NCBI RefSeq assembly: GCF_916618885.1
Contig: NZ_CAKAKH010000001.1
Location: 806,001-870,000 of the forward strand
Direction of reading: 5' to 3'
Origin: Marinilactibacillus sp. Marseille-P9653
GTDB taxonomy: Bacteria; Bacillota; Bacilli; Lactobacillales; Carnobacteriaceae_A
Length of the DNA: 64,000 nucleotides
Under the pieces are notes generated by a model. The model was not told the origin of the DNA and did no database searches. It worked only from the letters and a program-made list of their open reading frames with translations. The translations under genes were made by a program, and so were the position numbers. Positions 27,400 through 36,384 of this stretch are shown here, piece by piece. Each line of letters starts with the position of its first letter. Position 1 is the stretch's first letter.

Positions 27400-28578
27400 T
27401 TGAGAAAATTACAAGTGAAAACATTAGCAGCGAATCGATTACGTAACGGGTATCAAGCTTTGGAAGAATATGATTTCAAAAGTTTAGGCGACTATACTGA
27501 AGGTGAAGCTGTTGAAATTGTTGATGAAAAAAATAAATTTATCGGCAAAGGGTATTTGGGTAAAGAAAACCGTACAGTTGGCTGGATCTTGACTACGGAT
27601 AAAGAAGAAAGCATTGATTCTGTCTTCTACGATCGTCAATTCAGAATTGCTCATAAGGCTCGTTCTGCTTTCTATGCAGATGACTCAACAACTGCTTTCC
27701 GTTTATTCAATGCAGATGGCGATGGTATAGGTGGAATAACAGTCGATTACTATGATGGCTTCTATATCTTTTCTTGGTTCAACAAAGGAATTTATACACA
27801 TAAAGAAGAAATCTATCAAGCTTTCAAAGTAGCGATTCCTGATTTCAAAGGAATCGTTGAAAAAGTTCGCTTTAGCGATGCTACTTTAGAGTCCAAGCAT
27901 GTGGACGGAGAAGTACCACCAGAACCATTGATTATCAAAGAAAACGGTATTCAATATGCAACTTACATCAATGAGGGCTGGATGACAGGGATATTCCTTG
28001 ATCAGAGAAATGTTAGAAGAAAACTGATGGAAGACTGGGGTACTGGGAAAACGATTTTAAATACGTTTAGTTATACTGGAGCATTTTCAGTAGCAGCAGC
28101 TATGGGTGGCGCAGTAAAAACGGTTAACATTGATGCTGCGAACAGAAGTAAAGCGAAAACAATTGAACAATTCGAGCTAAATGGCTTAAAACCAGATGAT
28201 CATGAAATCCGAGTGATTGATGTTTTTGATTATTTAGACTATGCTAAAAAACATGATTTGAAATTTGATATGATTATATTAGATCCACCGACTTTCGCCC
28301 GTACTAAAAAGCGTAAATTTACAGTTGAAAAAGATTATGTTGGATTGATTCAAGATGCTCTTGAAGTGTTGGCAGATAAAGGTATGTTAATTGCTTCGTC
28401 CAATACTTGGAAACTAAACCGTGATGATTTCTATGAAATGGTAAACGAAGCGTTTGACAATAAAAATGTTGATGCTTATCTACTCGATGAATACAAATTA
28501 CCAGAAGATTTCAAAATCAATGAACAGTATCCTGAAAGTGACTATCTTAAAGTGATGGTCTTAGAAAAAACAAACTAA
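27400..28578 (+). CDS. Class I SAM-dependent rRNA methyltransferase (RlmI-like)
   Basis: A 392-residue protein with an N-terminal PUA domain (residues about 3-75), a linker domain, and a Rossmann methyltransferase of the RlmI/YwbD family, which makes m5C in 23S rRNA in E. coli. The SAM motif is ILNTFSYTGAFSVAAAMGG and the catalytic loop is LDPPTFARTKKRKFTVEKDY. Translation starts at TTG (27400), with AAAGGAG 7 bases upstream and no better ATG. The exact target nucleotide is inferred from family only. Confidence 0.88.
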   Translation: MRKLQVKTLAANRLRNGYQALEEYDFKSLGDYTEGEAVEIVDEKNKFIGKGYLGKENRTVGWILTTDKEESIDSVFYDRQFRIAHKARSAFYADDSTTAFRLFNADGDGIGGITVDYYDGFYIFSWFNKGIYTHKEEIYQAFKVAIPDFKGIVEKVRFSDATLESKHVDGEVPPEPLIIKENGIQYATYINEGWMTGIFLDQRNVRRKLMEDWGTGKTILNTFSYTGAFSVAAAMGGAVKTVNIDAANRSKAKTIEQFELNGLKPDDHEIRVIDVFDYLDYAKKHDLKFDMIILDPPTFARTKKRKFTVEKDYVGLIQDALEVLADKGMLIASSNTWKLNRDDFYEMVNEAFDNKNVDAYLLDEYKLPEDFKINEQYPESDYLKVMVLEKTN

Positions 28579-28594
28579 TCAGGATATGAGAAGG

Positions 28595-28626
28595 CCAGTG
28601 GAGTGAGATAACTCTGCTGGTTTTTT
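28595..28626 (+). terminator. Terminator of the rRNA methyltransferase gene
   Basis: CCAGTGGAGT (28595-28604) pairs with ACTCTGCTGG (28611-28620) with two wobble pairs, followed by T6. Confidence 0.75.
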
Positions 28627-28811
28627 ACATGTCTTCTGACTTTAACATGTTTATCACTATTTTTAGAATCGTAAATTGTAAAAATACACCAGTTTTAATC
28701 ACAAAATCATGACTATTTTGTGAAGAATATGTAATGAAAGGCAAACAAAACCCATAGATTGGATTGCCTATGCTAATATAGAGTAAGAGAATTTAAGAGA
28801 GGAACTACAGA

Positions 28812-29516
28812 ATGACAGCTTATATAACAGTAAAAGATGAATACAAACGATACAGTTCAGGAGAAACAACCGTTGTTGCGAACGACGGTATTACTTTTGA
28901 TATAGAAAAAAATGAATTCGCCGTTATTGTAGGCCCTAGTGGGGCAGGTAAAACAACTGTACTGAATATATTGGGTGGAATGGACTTTGCTGACGAAGGT
29001 GACGTTATTATAGACGGCACGAATATTGTAGGGTTCAGTGAGAAACAATTAACTAAGTATCGCCGAGATGATGTAGGTTTTGTGTTTCAAAACTATAACC
29101 TCATCCCAAACCTGACAGCAAAAGAAAATGTAGAACTTGCTGCCGAAATTTCACCAGATGCATTGGATGCGGCGGAAGTATTGAAAAGTGTTGGATTAGG
29201 ACACCGAATGGATAATTTTCCGGCACAATTATCAGGTGGCGAGCAGCAACGAGTAGCGATTGCAAGAGCTTTAGCTAAACAGCCCAAACTCCTTCTTTGT
29301 GATGAGCCAACAGGTGCACTGGATTATGAAACTGGGAAAAAAGTTCTGGAGATATTAAACAAATCAAAAGAAGAATACAATGCAACGGTTGTTGTCATTA
29401 CGCATAACCGTGCGATTTCACCAATGGCTGATCGAGTGATTGATATTAACAATGCAAAAGTAAGAAGTATGACGATTAATGAAAATCCGACACCTGTTCA
29501 AGATATCGAATGGTAG
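28812..29516 (+). CDS. ABC transporter ATP-binding protein (MacB/LolD-type)
   Basis: A 234-residue ATPase of the type that drives FtsX-fold permeases. Walker A is [10 protein letters not shown]-loop [17 protein letters not shown], signature [15 protein letters not shown] and Walker [13 protein letters not shown], followed by the switch histidine in VVITHN. It precedes the giant permease gene by 53 bases and is its obvious partner. MacB-type ATPases couple to mechanical work across the membrane and not to classic substrate translocation. Confidence 0.92.
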   Translation: MTAYITVKDEYKRYSSGETTVVANDGITFDIEKNEFAVIVGPSGAGKTTVLNILGGMDFADEGDVIIDGTNIVGFSEKQLTKYRRDDVGFVFQNYNLIPNLTAKENVELAAEISPDALDAAEVLKSVGLGHRMDNFPAQLSGGEQQRVAIARALAKQPKLLLCDEPTGALDYETGKKVLEILNKSKEEYNATVVVITHNRAISPMADRVIDINNAKVRSMTINENPTPVQDIEW

Positions 29517-29569
29517 AATCCACTAAAGAGTCTATAAGAAAACGAATCTAAATTAAAAGAGGAATAGTA

Positions 29570-32500
29570 GTGAAAAAAACAGCTTTATGGAAAGATACAT
29601 ATAGAGAAATATGGAAAACAAAAACACGTTTTCTATCTATTTTTGCCATCATCTTACTGGGTGTGGCCTTTTTTGCGGGAATCAGTGCAACAGGTCCGGT
29701 TATGATTCAAACAGCAGATGATTATTATCAGGAACATGATTTGATGGATTTTCAGATTCTATCTACTTATGGCTTAAATGATGACGATAAAACCCTTTTA
29801 GAATCGGTAGAAGGCAGTACAGTTGAGACCCTTTATTCCAGTGATGTCGTCATGAATCAAACTGGGATGACGTCTAAGATATATGGATACAATCCAGAAG
29901 ACCAAAAAGAAATCAATGACTTTACAATACTAGAAGGCCGCCTTCCAGAAAAGTCTGGTGAAATTGCGCTCGATTCTACTTCAACTTATCAGAATACGTA
30001 TGCTATTGGTGATAGGATTAAACTCGAGTCTGGCACAGATGATGCTTATGAGGATACGTTCAAACAACTAGAATTTGAAGTTGTTGGATTTGTGAAAAGT
30101 CCACTTTATGTAGAAAGTGATACACGTGGAAATACACAAGCGGGTTCTGGAACATTGGATGGATTTTCCGTTATTTTGGAAGAAGATTTTGATGTTGAGT
30201 ATTATACGGAGACATTTATTCGTTTTGATGAATCGTCTCAATATGAAGCGTATAGTGATGATTATGATGCATTTATTACCGAGAAAACAGCAGAACTCGA
30301 AGCTTTACTTGAAAATCGACCTCAAGAAAGACTGGCTGAAATAAGAGCAGAAGGCCAAGAAGAGATCAATGATGGATATGAAGAAATAGAGTCAGCAGAA
30401 AACGAGCTGGAAGATGCTCGAATTGAATTACAAAATGCTCGAAGTGAACTCGATGAGGGTTGGGCAGCCTATGAAGACGGCCTTGCTGAATTAGAGCAAG
30501 AAGAGTCGAATGCCCGTGCTGAGATTGAATCGCGTAGAGCAGAAATTGAACAAGGCGAAGCTCAGATTCAAAGTGCTCGTATAGAACTTCAGGATGCACA
30601 AGCTGAACTCGATGCAGGTAGAGATCGACTTGAAGAGGAACGTCAGGCATCCGAAGCTCAATTGGCTTCTTCAGAACAAGAAATTGCAAATGGTAGACAG
30701 CAAATTGAAGCTGCGCGTCAAGAACTTGATGCTGCTGAACAACAACTTCAGGCAAGTGCTGGCCAGTTACCAGAAGAACAACTAGCTATAGCGCAACAAG
30801 AGCTGGAGAATAATAGAGCACAGATAGCTGATCAAGAACAAGAACTTGAACAAGGTGAACAAGCAATTGTGCAAGGCCGTCAGCAATTACAGGACGCAGC
30901 AGCTGAACTTGATCAAGCACAGCAACAAGTTATAAATGGTTTAGCTGAACTTGAAAGCCAAGCAGCAGAAGTTGCATCTGGAACGCAGCAGCTAGATGAA
31001 GCAGAAGCTACTTTGGAATCAGAAATTGCAAATGGTCGAACAGAGCTAGAAAACGCTCGAGTAGAACTAGAAGATGGAGAGGCTGAGTACCAAGAAGGTC
31101 TTGAAACATTCGAGAATGAGCGCGAAGATGCAGAAATAGAAATAGCCAATGCTCGAGTAGAATTAGAAGAAGCACAAGATGATCTTGATAATTTGGATGA
31201 TCCGGAGTATCTGATTAATGATCGTTCTTACTTCGCAGGATATTCTGAGTATGGTGAAAATGCAGAAAGAATTGGAGCAATTGCTCAAATATTTCCTGTG
31301 TTCTTCTTCTTGTTGGCTGCATTGATTTCTTTAACGACTATGACACGTATGGTCGATGAAGGTAGAAGTCAAATTGGAACAATGAAAGCATTAGGATACA
31401 AAAATTCAGATATCTCTTTAAAATACTTTGTCTACGCTTTTCTTGCAACGATTATGGGTGCAGTGATTGGGCTCGGTATTGGTTATTGGGTTTTCCCATC
31501 GGTCATTATGGATGCGTATGGGTCTCTCTATAATCTTCCAGATATCGGTGTGCAATTCTATTGGAGCTATTCTATTATTTCAATCTTGGCTTCACTTTGT
31601 GCAACGGGATTGGCAACCTTAGTTTCTGCGAGAATTTCTTTGAAAAGTAATGCCTCCGACTTATTGAGACCAAAAGCACCTAAAAAAGGAAAAAGAATTC
31701 TGATTGAAAGAATTCCATTTTTATGGAACAGATTCAGCTTTACTCAAAAAGTCGCTTCAAGAAACTTATTCAGGTACAAAGGTCGTATGTTGATGACCAT
31801 CATTGGGGTAGCTGGATGTACAGCGCTCTTGCTTACAGGCTTTGGCTTATCCGACTCCATTGCAAATATTGGTGGTATACAATATGGAGAAATCAACTTA
31901 TACCAAGCCATTATATCTGAGAATTCAGAAGCTGAACAAAGTGATTTAGAAAATTACGAAAGCACACTTAACGGAATGAATGAAGTTGACGAAAATCTTA
32001 GAGTTGAACAAAATACCTTTACTGCTGAAGCAGAAGGTAACCGTCAGGATATCAACTTATTTGTTCCGGAAGATACAGAGAAGCTAAAAGATTTTGTAGT
32101 CCTAAAAGACAAGCAGGATCCAGAAAACATTTATGACTTGCCTGACGAAGGGGCAATCATTACAGAAAAACTAGCAGATCTTTTAGATATTTCTGTAGGA
32201 GATAAGATTCAAATTAATGGAAATGATCAAGAAGTGTACGATGTTGAAGTGAAAGGGACCGTGGAACATTACTTCCAGCACTTTGTCTATCTGTCCCCAG
32301 AAGCATTTGAAGTAGCGACTGGAGAAGAACCTGCCTATAATACACGTTTATTGAAATATGATACGGATGAAGTAGAAGATACAGCTGTTGGTCAGCTACT
32401 GAATGCAGAAGAAGCCGTTCAGGGCGTAACCTTTGTCTCTGTGATCTACGACAGTATGCAAGGGTCGCTAGATAGTCTAGACGTTGTGACACTTGTCATT

Positions 32501-32878
32501 ATTATCTCAGCAGCGACACTGGCTTTTATTGTTCTATATAACTTAACGAACATTAATGTATCAGAAAGAGAACGTGAATTATCAACGATTAAAGTACTTG
32601 GTTTTTATGACAAGGAAGTGACCATGTACGTTTATAGAGAAAATCTTGTCCTGACATTGATGGGCATAATTTTCGGGTTAGGGCTAGGCGTTATTATGCA
32701 CCGATTCGTCATCAATACAGCTGAAGTTGATATGATGCGCTTCAGTCGGCACATCAACTTTACTAGTTATCTTTATTCAGGGTTATTGACATTCTTGTTC
32801 TCAGGACTTGTCATGATCTTGATGCACTTCAAGTTGAAGTATATTGATATGATAGAAGCACTTAAAGCACAAGAATAA
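29570..32878 (+). CDS. FtsX-fold ABC permease with a ~290-residue extracellular coiled coil
   Basis: A 1102-residue permease. A first helix (residues about 20-42) is followed by an extracellular domain, then an Ala/Glu/Gln-rich heptad region from about 250 to 540 that is plainly coiled coil (repeats of the form ELExAxxEL). Two FtsX blocks follow: helices about 568-690, and a second set split around another extracellular domain and ending near 1095. It starts at GTG with AAGAGGA upstream. The coiled coil likely reaches through or along the wall. Substrate unknown; roles in lipid or peptide handling or hydrolase activation are possible. Confidence 0.85.
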   Translation: MKKTALWKDTYREIWKTKTRFLSIFAIILLGVAFFAGISATGPVMIQTADDYYQEHDLMDFQILSTYGLNDDDKTLLESVEGSTVETLYSSDVVMNQTGMTSKIYGYNPEDQKEINDFTILEGRLPEKSGEIALDSTSTYQNTYAIGDRIKLESGTDDAYEDTFKQLEFEVVGFVKSPLYVESDTRGNTQAGSGTLDGFSVILEEDFDVEYYTETFIRFDESSQYEAYSDDYDAFITEKTAELEALLENRPQERLAEIRAEGQEEINDGYEEIESAENELEDARIELQNARSELDEGWAAYEDGLAELEQEESNARAEIESRRAEIEQGEAQIQSARIELQDAQAELDAGRDRLEEERQASEAQLASSEQEIANGRQQIEAARQELDAAEQQLQASAGQLPEEQLAIAQQELENNRAQIADQEQELEQGEQAIVQGRQQLQDAAAELDQAQQQVINGLAELESQAAEVASGTQQLDEAEATLESEIANGRTELENARVELEDGEAEYQEGLETFENEREDAEIEIANARVELEEAQDDLDNLDDPEYLINDRSYFAGYSEYGENAERIGAIAQIFPVFFFLLAALISLTTMTRMVDEGRSQIGTMKALGYKNSDISLKYFVYAFLATIMGAVIGLGIGYWVFPSVIMDAYGSLYNLPDIGVQFYWSYSIISILASLCATGLATLVSARISLKSNASDLLRPKAPKKGKRILIERIPFLWNRFSFTQKVASRNLFRYKGRMLMTIIGVAGCTALLLTGFGLSDSIANIGGIQYGEINLYQAIISENSEAEQSDLENYESTLNGMNEVDENLRVEQNTFTAEAEGNRQDINLFVPEDTEKLKDFVVLKDKQDPENIYDLPDEGAIITEKLADLLDISVGDKIQINGNDQEVYDVEVKGTVEHYFQHFVYLSPEAFEVATGEEPAYNTRLLKYDTDEVEDTAVGQLLNAEEAVQGVTFVSVIYDSMQGSLDSLDVVTLVIIISAATLAFIVLYNLTNINVSERERELSTIKVLGFYDKEVTMYVYRENLVLTLMGIIFGLGLGVIMHRFVINTAEVDMMRFSRHINFTSYLYSGLLTFLFSGLVMILMHFKLKYIDMIEALKAQE

Positions 32879-32881
32879 TTA

Positions 32882-32926
32882 AAAGAGATAGATGTCCTAA
32901 ACTCGGATATCTATCTCTTTTTTGTT
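32882..32926. terminator. Bidirectional terminator after the permease gene
   Basis: A stem of about 15 bp (32882-32897 with 32905-32920, one mismatch) has T6 on the plus strand and A4 before it, so it serves both converging genes. Confidence 0.78.
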
Positions 32927-32933
32927 TCATCTA

Positions 32934-33899
32934 TTATTTCGTTAAATTCATGCCCCATAGCTTTTCTGACTGATCCATAAGGTTGGTTACATCACGAGTC
33001 AAATCAATATAAGAAAGGTTTTCAGCTTTAAGTAAGGTTTGTGTCAATGCATCTATTTCGTAAGATAGAGCAGAGGAAGAATCCCCATCTTCAAGAATTT
33101 CAGTGCGGCCATCAGCGTAAGTGATGACTGCTTTATCGGCTCTAGGATAATCTACTACCGTAATATAAGCTTCCTCGCAGACAATTACACCTTGCTTAGG
33201 CATTTTTCCTCTAAAGGAAAGAGAGACACTAGACAATTCATTGTGCTCGTTACGCATCTGAATCGTACTCATCTCGTCAACACCTGTTTCGTAAAGCTTA
33301 GCCATAGTTTGAAGTTCGGTCGGTTGACTACTTAAGAAGTAGCGAACGAACGACAACGCATAAACGCCAATATCAAGAAGTGCACCGCCACCCAACTCTT
33401 TATTGAAAAATCGATTAGTAGGGTCTGCTTCTTTCAAACTTCCAAATAGGGCATTGACCATTTTAAGCTGTCCAAATTCACCAGATTTGATTCTTGATTT
33501 CAATTGCTTATATAAAGGCATGTGATAAATCGTCATCGCTTCAGCAATAATCAAGTTTTTATCTTTAGCCAGTTCGTGGACCTCTTTAAATTCGGCTGCA
33601 CTCATAACCATTGCTTTTTCGCATAATACATGTTTACCTGCATTCAAGACCATTTTAATATTTTCCGCATGGTGACTGTTAGGCGTTGCAAGGTAAATGA
33701 TATCAATATCTGGATCAAAGCAGAGAGCTTCATAATGACCATAAGCTTTAGGTACGTGATGTCTTTCAGCGAATTCTTGAGCTTTCTGTAAACTTCTTGA
33801 AGCAACAGCAGCTAATTCAGCTTGTTCTGAGTTGAAAGAATCTGCAAAACTTTGAGCAATATCACCAAGTCCAATAATACCCCATTTAATTGTAGCCAT
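32934..33899 (-). CDS. Gfo/Idh/MocA family NAD(P)-dependent oxidoreductase
   Basis: A 321-residue sugar- or polyol-type dehydrogenase with an N-terminal Rossmann fold (WGIIGLGDIAQSFADSF) and a typical YLATPNSHHAEN plus GKHVLCEKAMVMSAAEF, which carries the family's EKP-like lysine as EKA. The first ATG of the frame (33905) directly abuts AAGGA; the next ATG, two codons on, has a 6-base spacing and is preferred. It is monocistronic; the substrate cannot be inferred. Confidence 0.88.
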   Translation of the reverse strand: MATIKWGIIGLGDIAQSFADSFNSEQAELAAVASRSLQKAQEFAERHHVPKAYGHYEALCFDPDIDIIYLATPNSHHAENIKMVLNAGKHVLCEKAMVMSAAEFKEVHELAKDKNLIIAEAMTIYHMPLYKQLKSRIKSGEFGQLKMVNALFGSLKEADPTNRFFNKELGGGALLDIGVYALSFVRYFLSSQPTELQTMAKLYETGVDEMSTIQMRNEHNELSSVSLSFRGKMPKQGVIVCEEAYITVVDYPRADKAVITYADGRTEILEDGDSSSALSYEIDALTQTLLKAENLSYIDLTRDVTNLMDQSEKLWGMNLTK

Positions 33900-34129
33900 C
33901 TTCATTCCTTCTTTCTATATAGTATAAAGTCGTTTAGAAAGACAAAAAGACTTTAATTGTCAACTGTCTTTATTGACCTTAATTGTTTTTTGAATTTCCT
34001 ACTTTAATTGTATCAAAAAAATGAAGTAACCGTTTAAAAATGTTTAGATTATTATGAGTATTTTGGTTTGAGACTTTATGTTGTGGTAAAATGAGTAACA
34101 TGAATATACTAGAGTAGGAGATTGTTAGA

Positions 34130-34939
34130 ATGCATAAAAAGTGGTTCATTCTTCCTGTTGGTTTAATCGTCCTTGCAAGATGCACGACTGCAGATCAGAC
34201 ACCATTAGATGAAACATCAAAAAGCTCCAATGAGCAAAATACTTCTTCTGAAACACCAGAACAAAACAATGAAATAACAGAAACGCTTACCGAAGAAGAA
34301 ATCGCGCATCTTAAGCTTTTAGAATCTTTGCCCGAAGAAGCAAATTCCAAAGACTGGAATCTTATTCTAGTGAATAACTGGAAACCACTACCAGAAGATT
34401 TTGAACCCAACCTTGTTGAAGTAGAACCAGATAAAGAAATAGATGCAAGAATTGTAGAACCATTTAAAGAATGGATATCTGCTGGTCTTGAAGCTGATCA
34501 TCGTCTGTTTTTTGCTTCAGGTTACCGTTCTGTCGAAAGACAGCAAAATAACTATGATAATAGTATCAGTAAATTCAAACAAGAAGGCTACACTGAAGAA
34601 GAAGCCATCACTAAAACAGAAGAATATATCGCTATACCAAAAAGAAGTGAGCACCATACCGGTTTGGCCGTAGATATCGTTGATCAACAGTGGAGTGCAG
34701 ATGGCAATAGTCTGACACCAGATTATGATACTCAGGAATCTCAACATTGGCTACTGGAAACAATGACAGATTACGGCTTTATCTTAAGATATCCTGAAGG
34801 GGCAGAATCATTAACAGATATTAATTATGAATCATGGCATTTTAGATATGTCGGTAAAGAAAATGCCCAGTTTATTGAGGAACACGAGCTTGTATTGGAA
34901 GAATTTATAGAATTGCTTGAAGAAAGAGAAAATCTATAA
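34130..34939 (+). CDS. M15 family D-alanyl-D-alanine carboxypeptidase (VanY-like)
   Basis: An extracellular zinc carboxypeptidase that trims the last D-Ala from peptidoglycan stems. Motifs are FASGYRSVERQQNNYD, SEHHTGLAVDI with zinc-ligand His and Asp, and SWHFRYVG with the third ligand. The N-terminus is a hydrophobic signal ending LIVLARC followed by a Ser/Thr/Glu-rich linker, as in lipoproteins, but the residue before the Cys is Arg and not Gly/Ala/Ser, so lipidation is uncertain. It heads a group of wall genes. No vanHAX genes are near, so this is housekeeping and not glycopeptide resistance. Confidence 0.87.
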   Translation: MHKKWFILPVGLIVLARCTTADQTPLDETSKSSNEQNTSSETPEQNNEITETLTEEEIAHLKLLESLPEEANSKDWNLILVNNWKPLPEDFEPNLVEVEPDKEIDARIVEPFKEWISAGLEADHRLFFASGYRSVERQQNNYDNSISKFKQEGYTEEEAITKTEEYIAIPKRSEHHTGLAVDIVDQQWSADGNSLTPDYDTQESQHWLLETMTDYGFILRYPEGAESLTDINYESWHFRYVGKENAQFIEEHELVLEEFIELLEERENL

Positions 34940-34980
34940 GAACAGGCTATAGCGGAATCATTTTAAAGGAGTCGTTGGTT

Positions 34981-35634
34981 TTGGCTAAAAGGAAAACGAA
35001 AGCACGTAAGAGGGGCAAAAGAAACAAGCAGAGTCCAATTATGTTACTATTTAAAATCGGGCTAGTGTTTTTACTGTTTTTTGTTTTCTCTATCGCTTTT
35101 GTCGGTAAAAGATTGCTAGACGATCCAGTTGGCATTTCTTCTTCCCGTGAGGAAGAATTTATTGATGAAGTTGGTGAGAACGCAGTGATTTTGAACGCAA
35201 CCTATGGGATTCGTCCAAGCATCGCGATTGCTCAGGCAATCCTTGAGTCAAACTGGGGAAGAAGTGAGTTAGCACAACGTGAGAACAATTATTATGGTAT
35301 CAAAGGAACAAATGAAACAGACTATACTACAAAAGAATTTGAAGATGACGAATGGATAGAAATCAGAGCTGAGTTCAGAAGTTATAACACATTGCTGGAG
35401 TCCATGGAAGATTACGCGAAACTTTTGAAAAACGGAACAGAGTGGGATGATAATCTATATACGGATGTTATTGAATCTTCGAACTATCAGGATGCTGCAA
35501 AAGCCCTTAAGGAAGCGGGTTATGCTACTGACCCAGACTATCCTAATAAAGTCATCTCGCTAATTGAAACTTATGATCTTCAAAGGTTTGATAACGATAC
35601 TATTGAAAACGAGGGACAAACTAATGACCAATAA
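34981..35634 (+). CDS. Membrane-anchored glucosaminidase domain protein (GH73)
   Basis: A 217-residue peptidoglycan hydrolase. A very basic N-terminus (AKRKTKARKRGKRNKQ) and one helix (residues about 20-43) anchor it, followed by a GH73 domain: SIAIAQAILESNWGRSELA with the catalytic Glu, then NNYYGIKG and YNTLLESMEDYAKLL. The start is a TTG at 34981, placed 9 bases after AAGGAG; an in-frame TTG at 34975 is too close. It overlaps the following gene by 11 bases, so the two are translationally coupled. Confidence 0.86.
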   Translation: MAKRKTKARKRGKRNKQSPIMLLFKIGLVFLLFFVFSIAFVGKRLLDDPVGISSSREEEFIDEVGENAVILNATYGIRPSIAIAQAILESNWGRSELAQRENNYYGIKGTNETDYTTKEFEDDEWIEIRAEFRSYNTLLESMEDYAKLLKNGTEWDDNLYTDVIESSNYQDAAKALKEAGYATDPDYPNKVISLIETYDLQRFDNDTIENEGQTNDQ

Positions 35635-36313
35635 AAAAGAAGTGCCAGTCGTTGAAACAAGTCTGCGAAAAGACTATATTGCAGTACCAGATGTCATAAG
35701 GAATGCTAGTGGTATTCATATCAATGGCAAAAGATTTAAAGCCATGATGTTTACGACGGATATCGCGATCATTATGAATAATAATGCGGATGCCATCATG
35801 GCCGTTTATCCTTTCACGCCACACCCAGCAATTATTGAGGCAATTACTTCTGTTTCGACAATACCTGTCCTCGCTGGAGTGGGTGGTGGAACGACACAAG
35901 GACCAAGATCAGCAAATATGGCGCTCTTTGCCGAAGCTCATGGGTGCTTGGCAGTTGTAGTGAATGCGCCGACACCTATTGAGACAATTGAAGCAATCAA
36001 CGAAGTTATAGATATTCCAATCATTATGACAATTGTTTCTGAATATACAGATATAGACGAAAGAATAGCTGCTGGAATCGATATCTTGAATATCTCAAAT
36101 GCTGCGAATACTGCTGAACTTGTCAGAGAGATCAGAAGCAAGTATCCTAAGCTTCCCATCATCGCGACTGGTGGTCCGACAGAAGAAAGTATCAAAGAGA
36201 CCATTGAAGCAGGGGCAAATGCGATCACTTACACACCGCCTTCCAATGGGAAATTATTCAGCAAAAAAATGGATAAATATAGAAAAAAAGAAAAAGATAT
36301 ATTCGATCAGTAA
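35624..36313 (+). CDS. Putative phosphate-binding TIM-barrel protein, function unknown
   Basis: A 229-residue protein whose alternating strands and helices fit a TIM barrel. Strand-like segments end in glycine-rich turns (PVLAGVGGGTTQGPRSANMA, and IIATGGPTEESIKETIEAG), the latter resembling phosphate-binding loops of KDPG-aldolase-like or phosphoribosyl enzymes. I do not recognise a specific family; such proteins are often labelled hydrolase in lactic bacteria. The ATG at 35624 follows GAGGGAC inside the end of the glucosaminidase gene. Its position between two wall-enzyme genes may be functional. Confidence 0.7.
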   Translation: MTNKKEVPVVETSLRKDYIAVPDVIRNASGIHINGKRFKAMMFTTDIAIIMNNNADAIMAVYPFTPHPAIIEAITSVSTIPVLAGVGGGTTQGPRSANMALFAEAHGCLAVVVNAPTPIETIEAINEVIDIPIIMTIVSEYTDIDERIAAGIDILNISNAANTAELVREIRSKYPKLPIIATGGPTEESIKETIEAGANAITYTPPSNGKLFSKKMDKYRKKEKDIFDQ

Positions 36314-36384
36314 ACAAGAACACAGACTGGACTGAACAGAGAATCAACAAATCATAGTTGAATCATTAGAAAGTAGGTAGGAAT

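Noticed and set aside
30300-31200. CRISPR- or satellite-like repetition
   Set aside because: The repetition follows the coding frame of a coiled coil and has no constant repeat and spacer sizes; mirror open frames on the other strand are side effects of its codon use.
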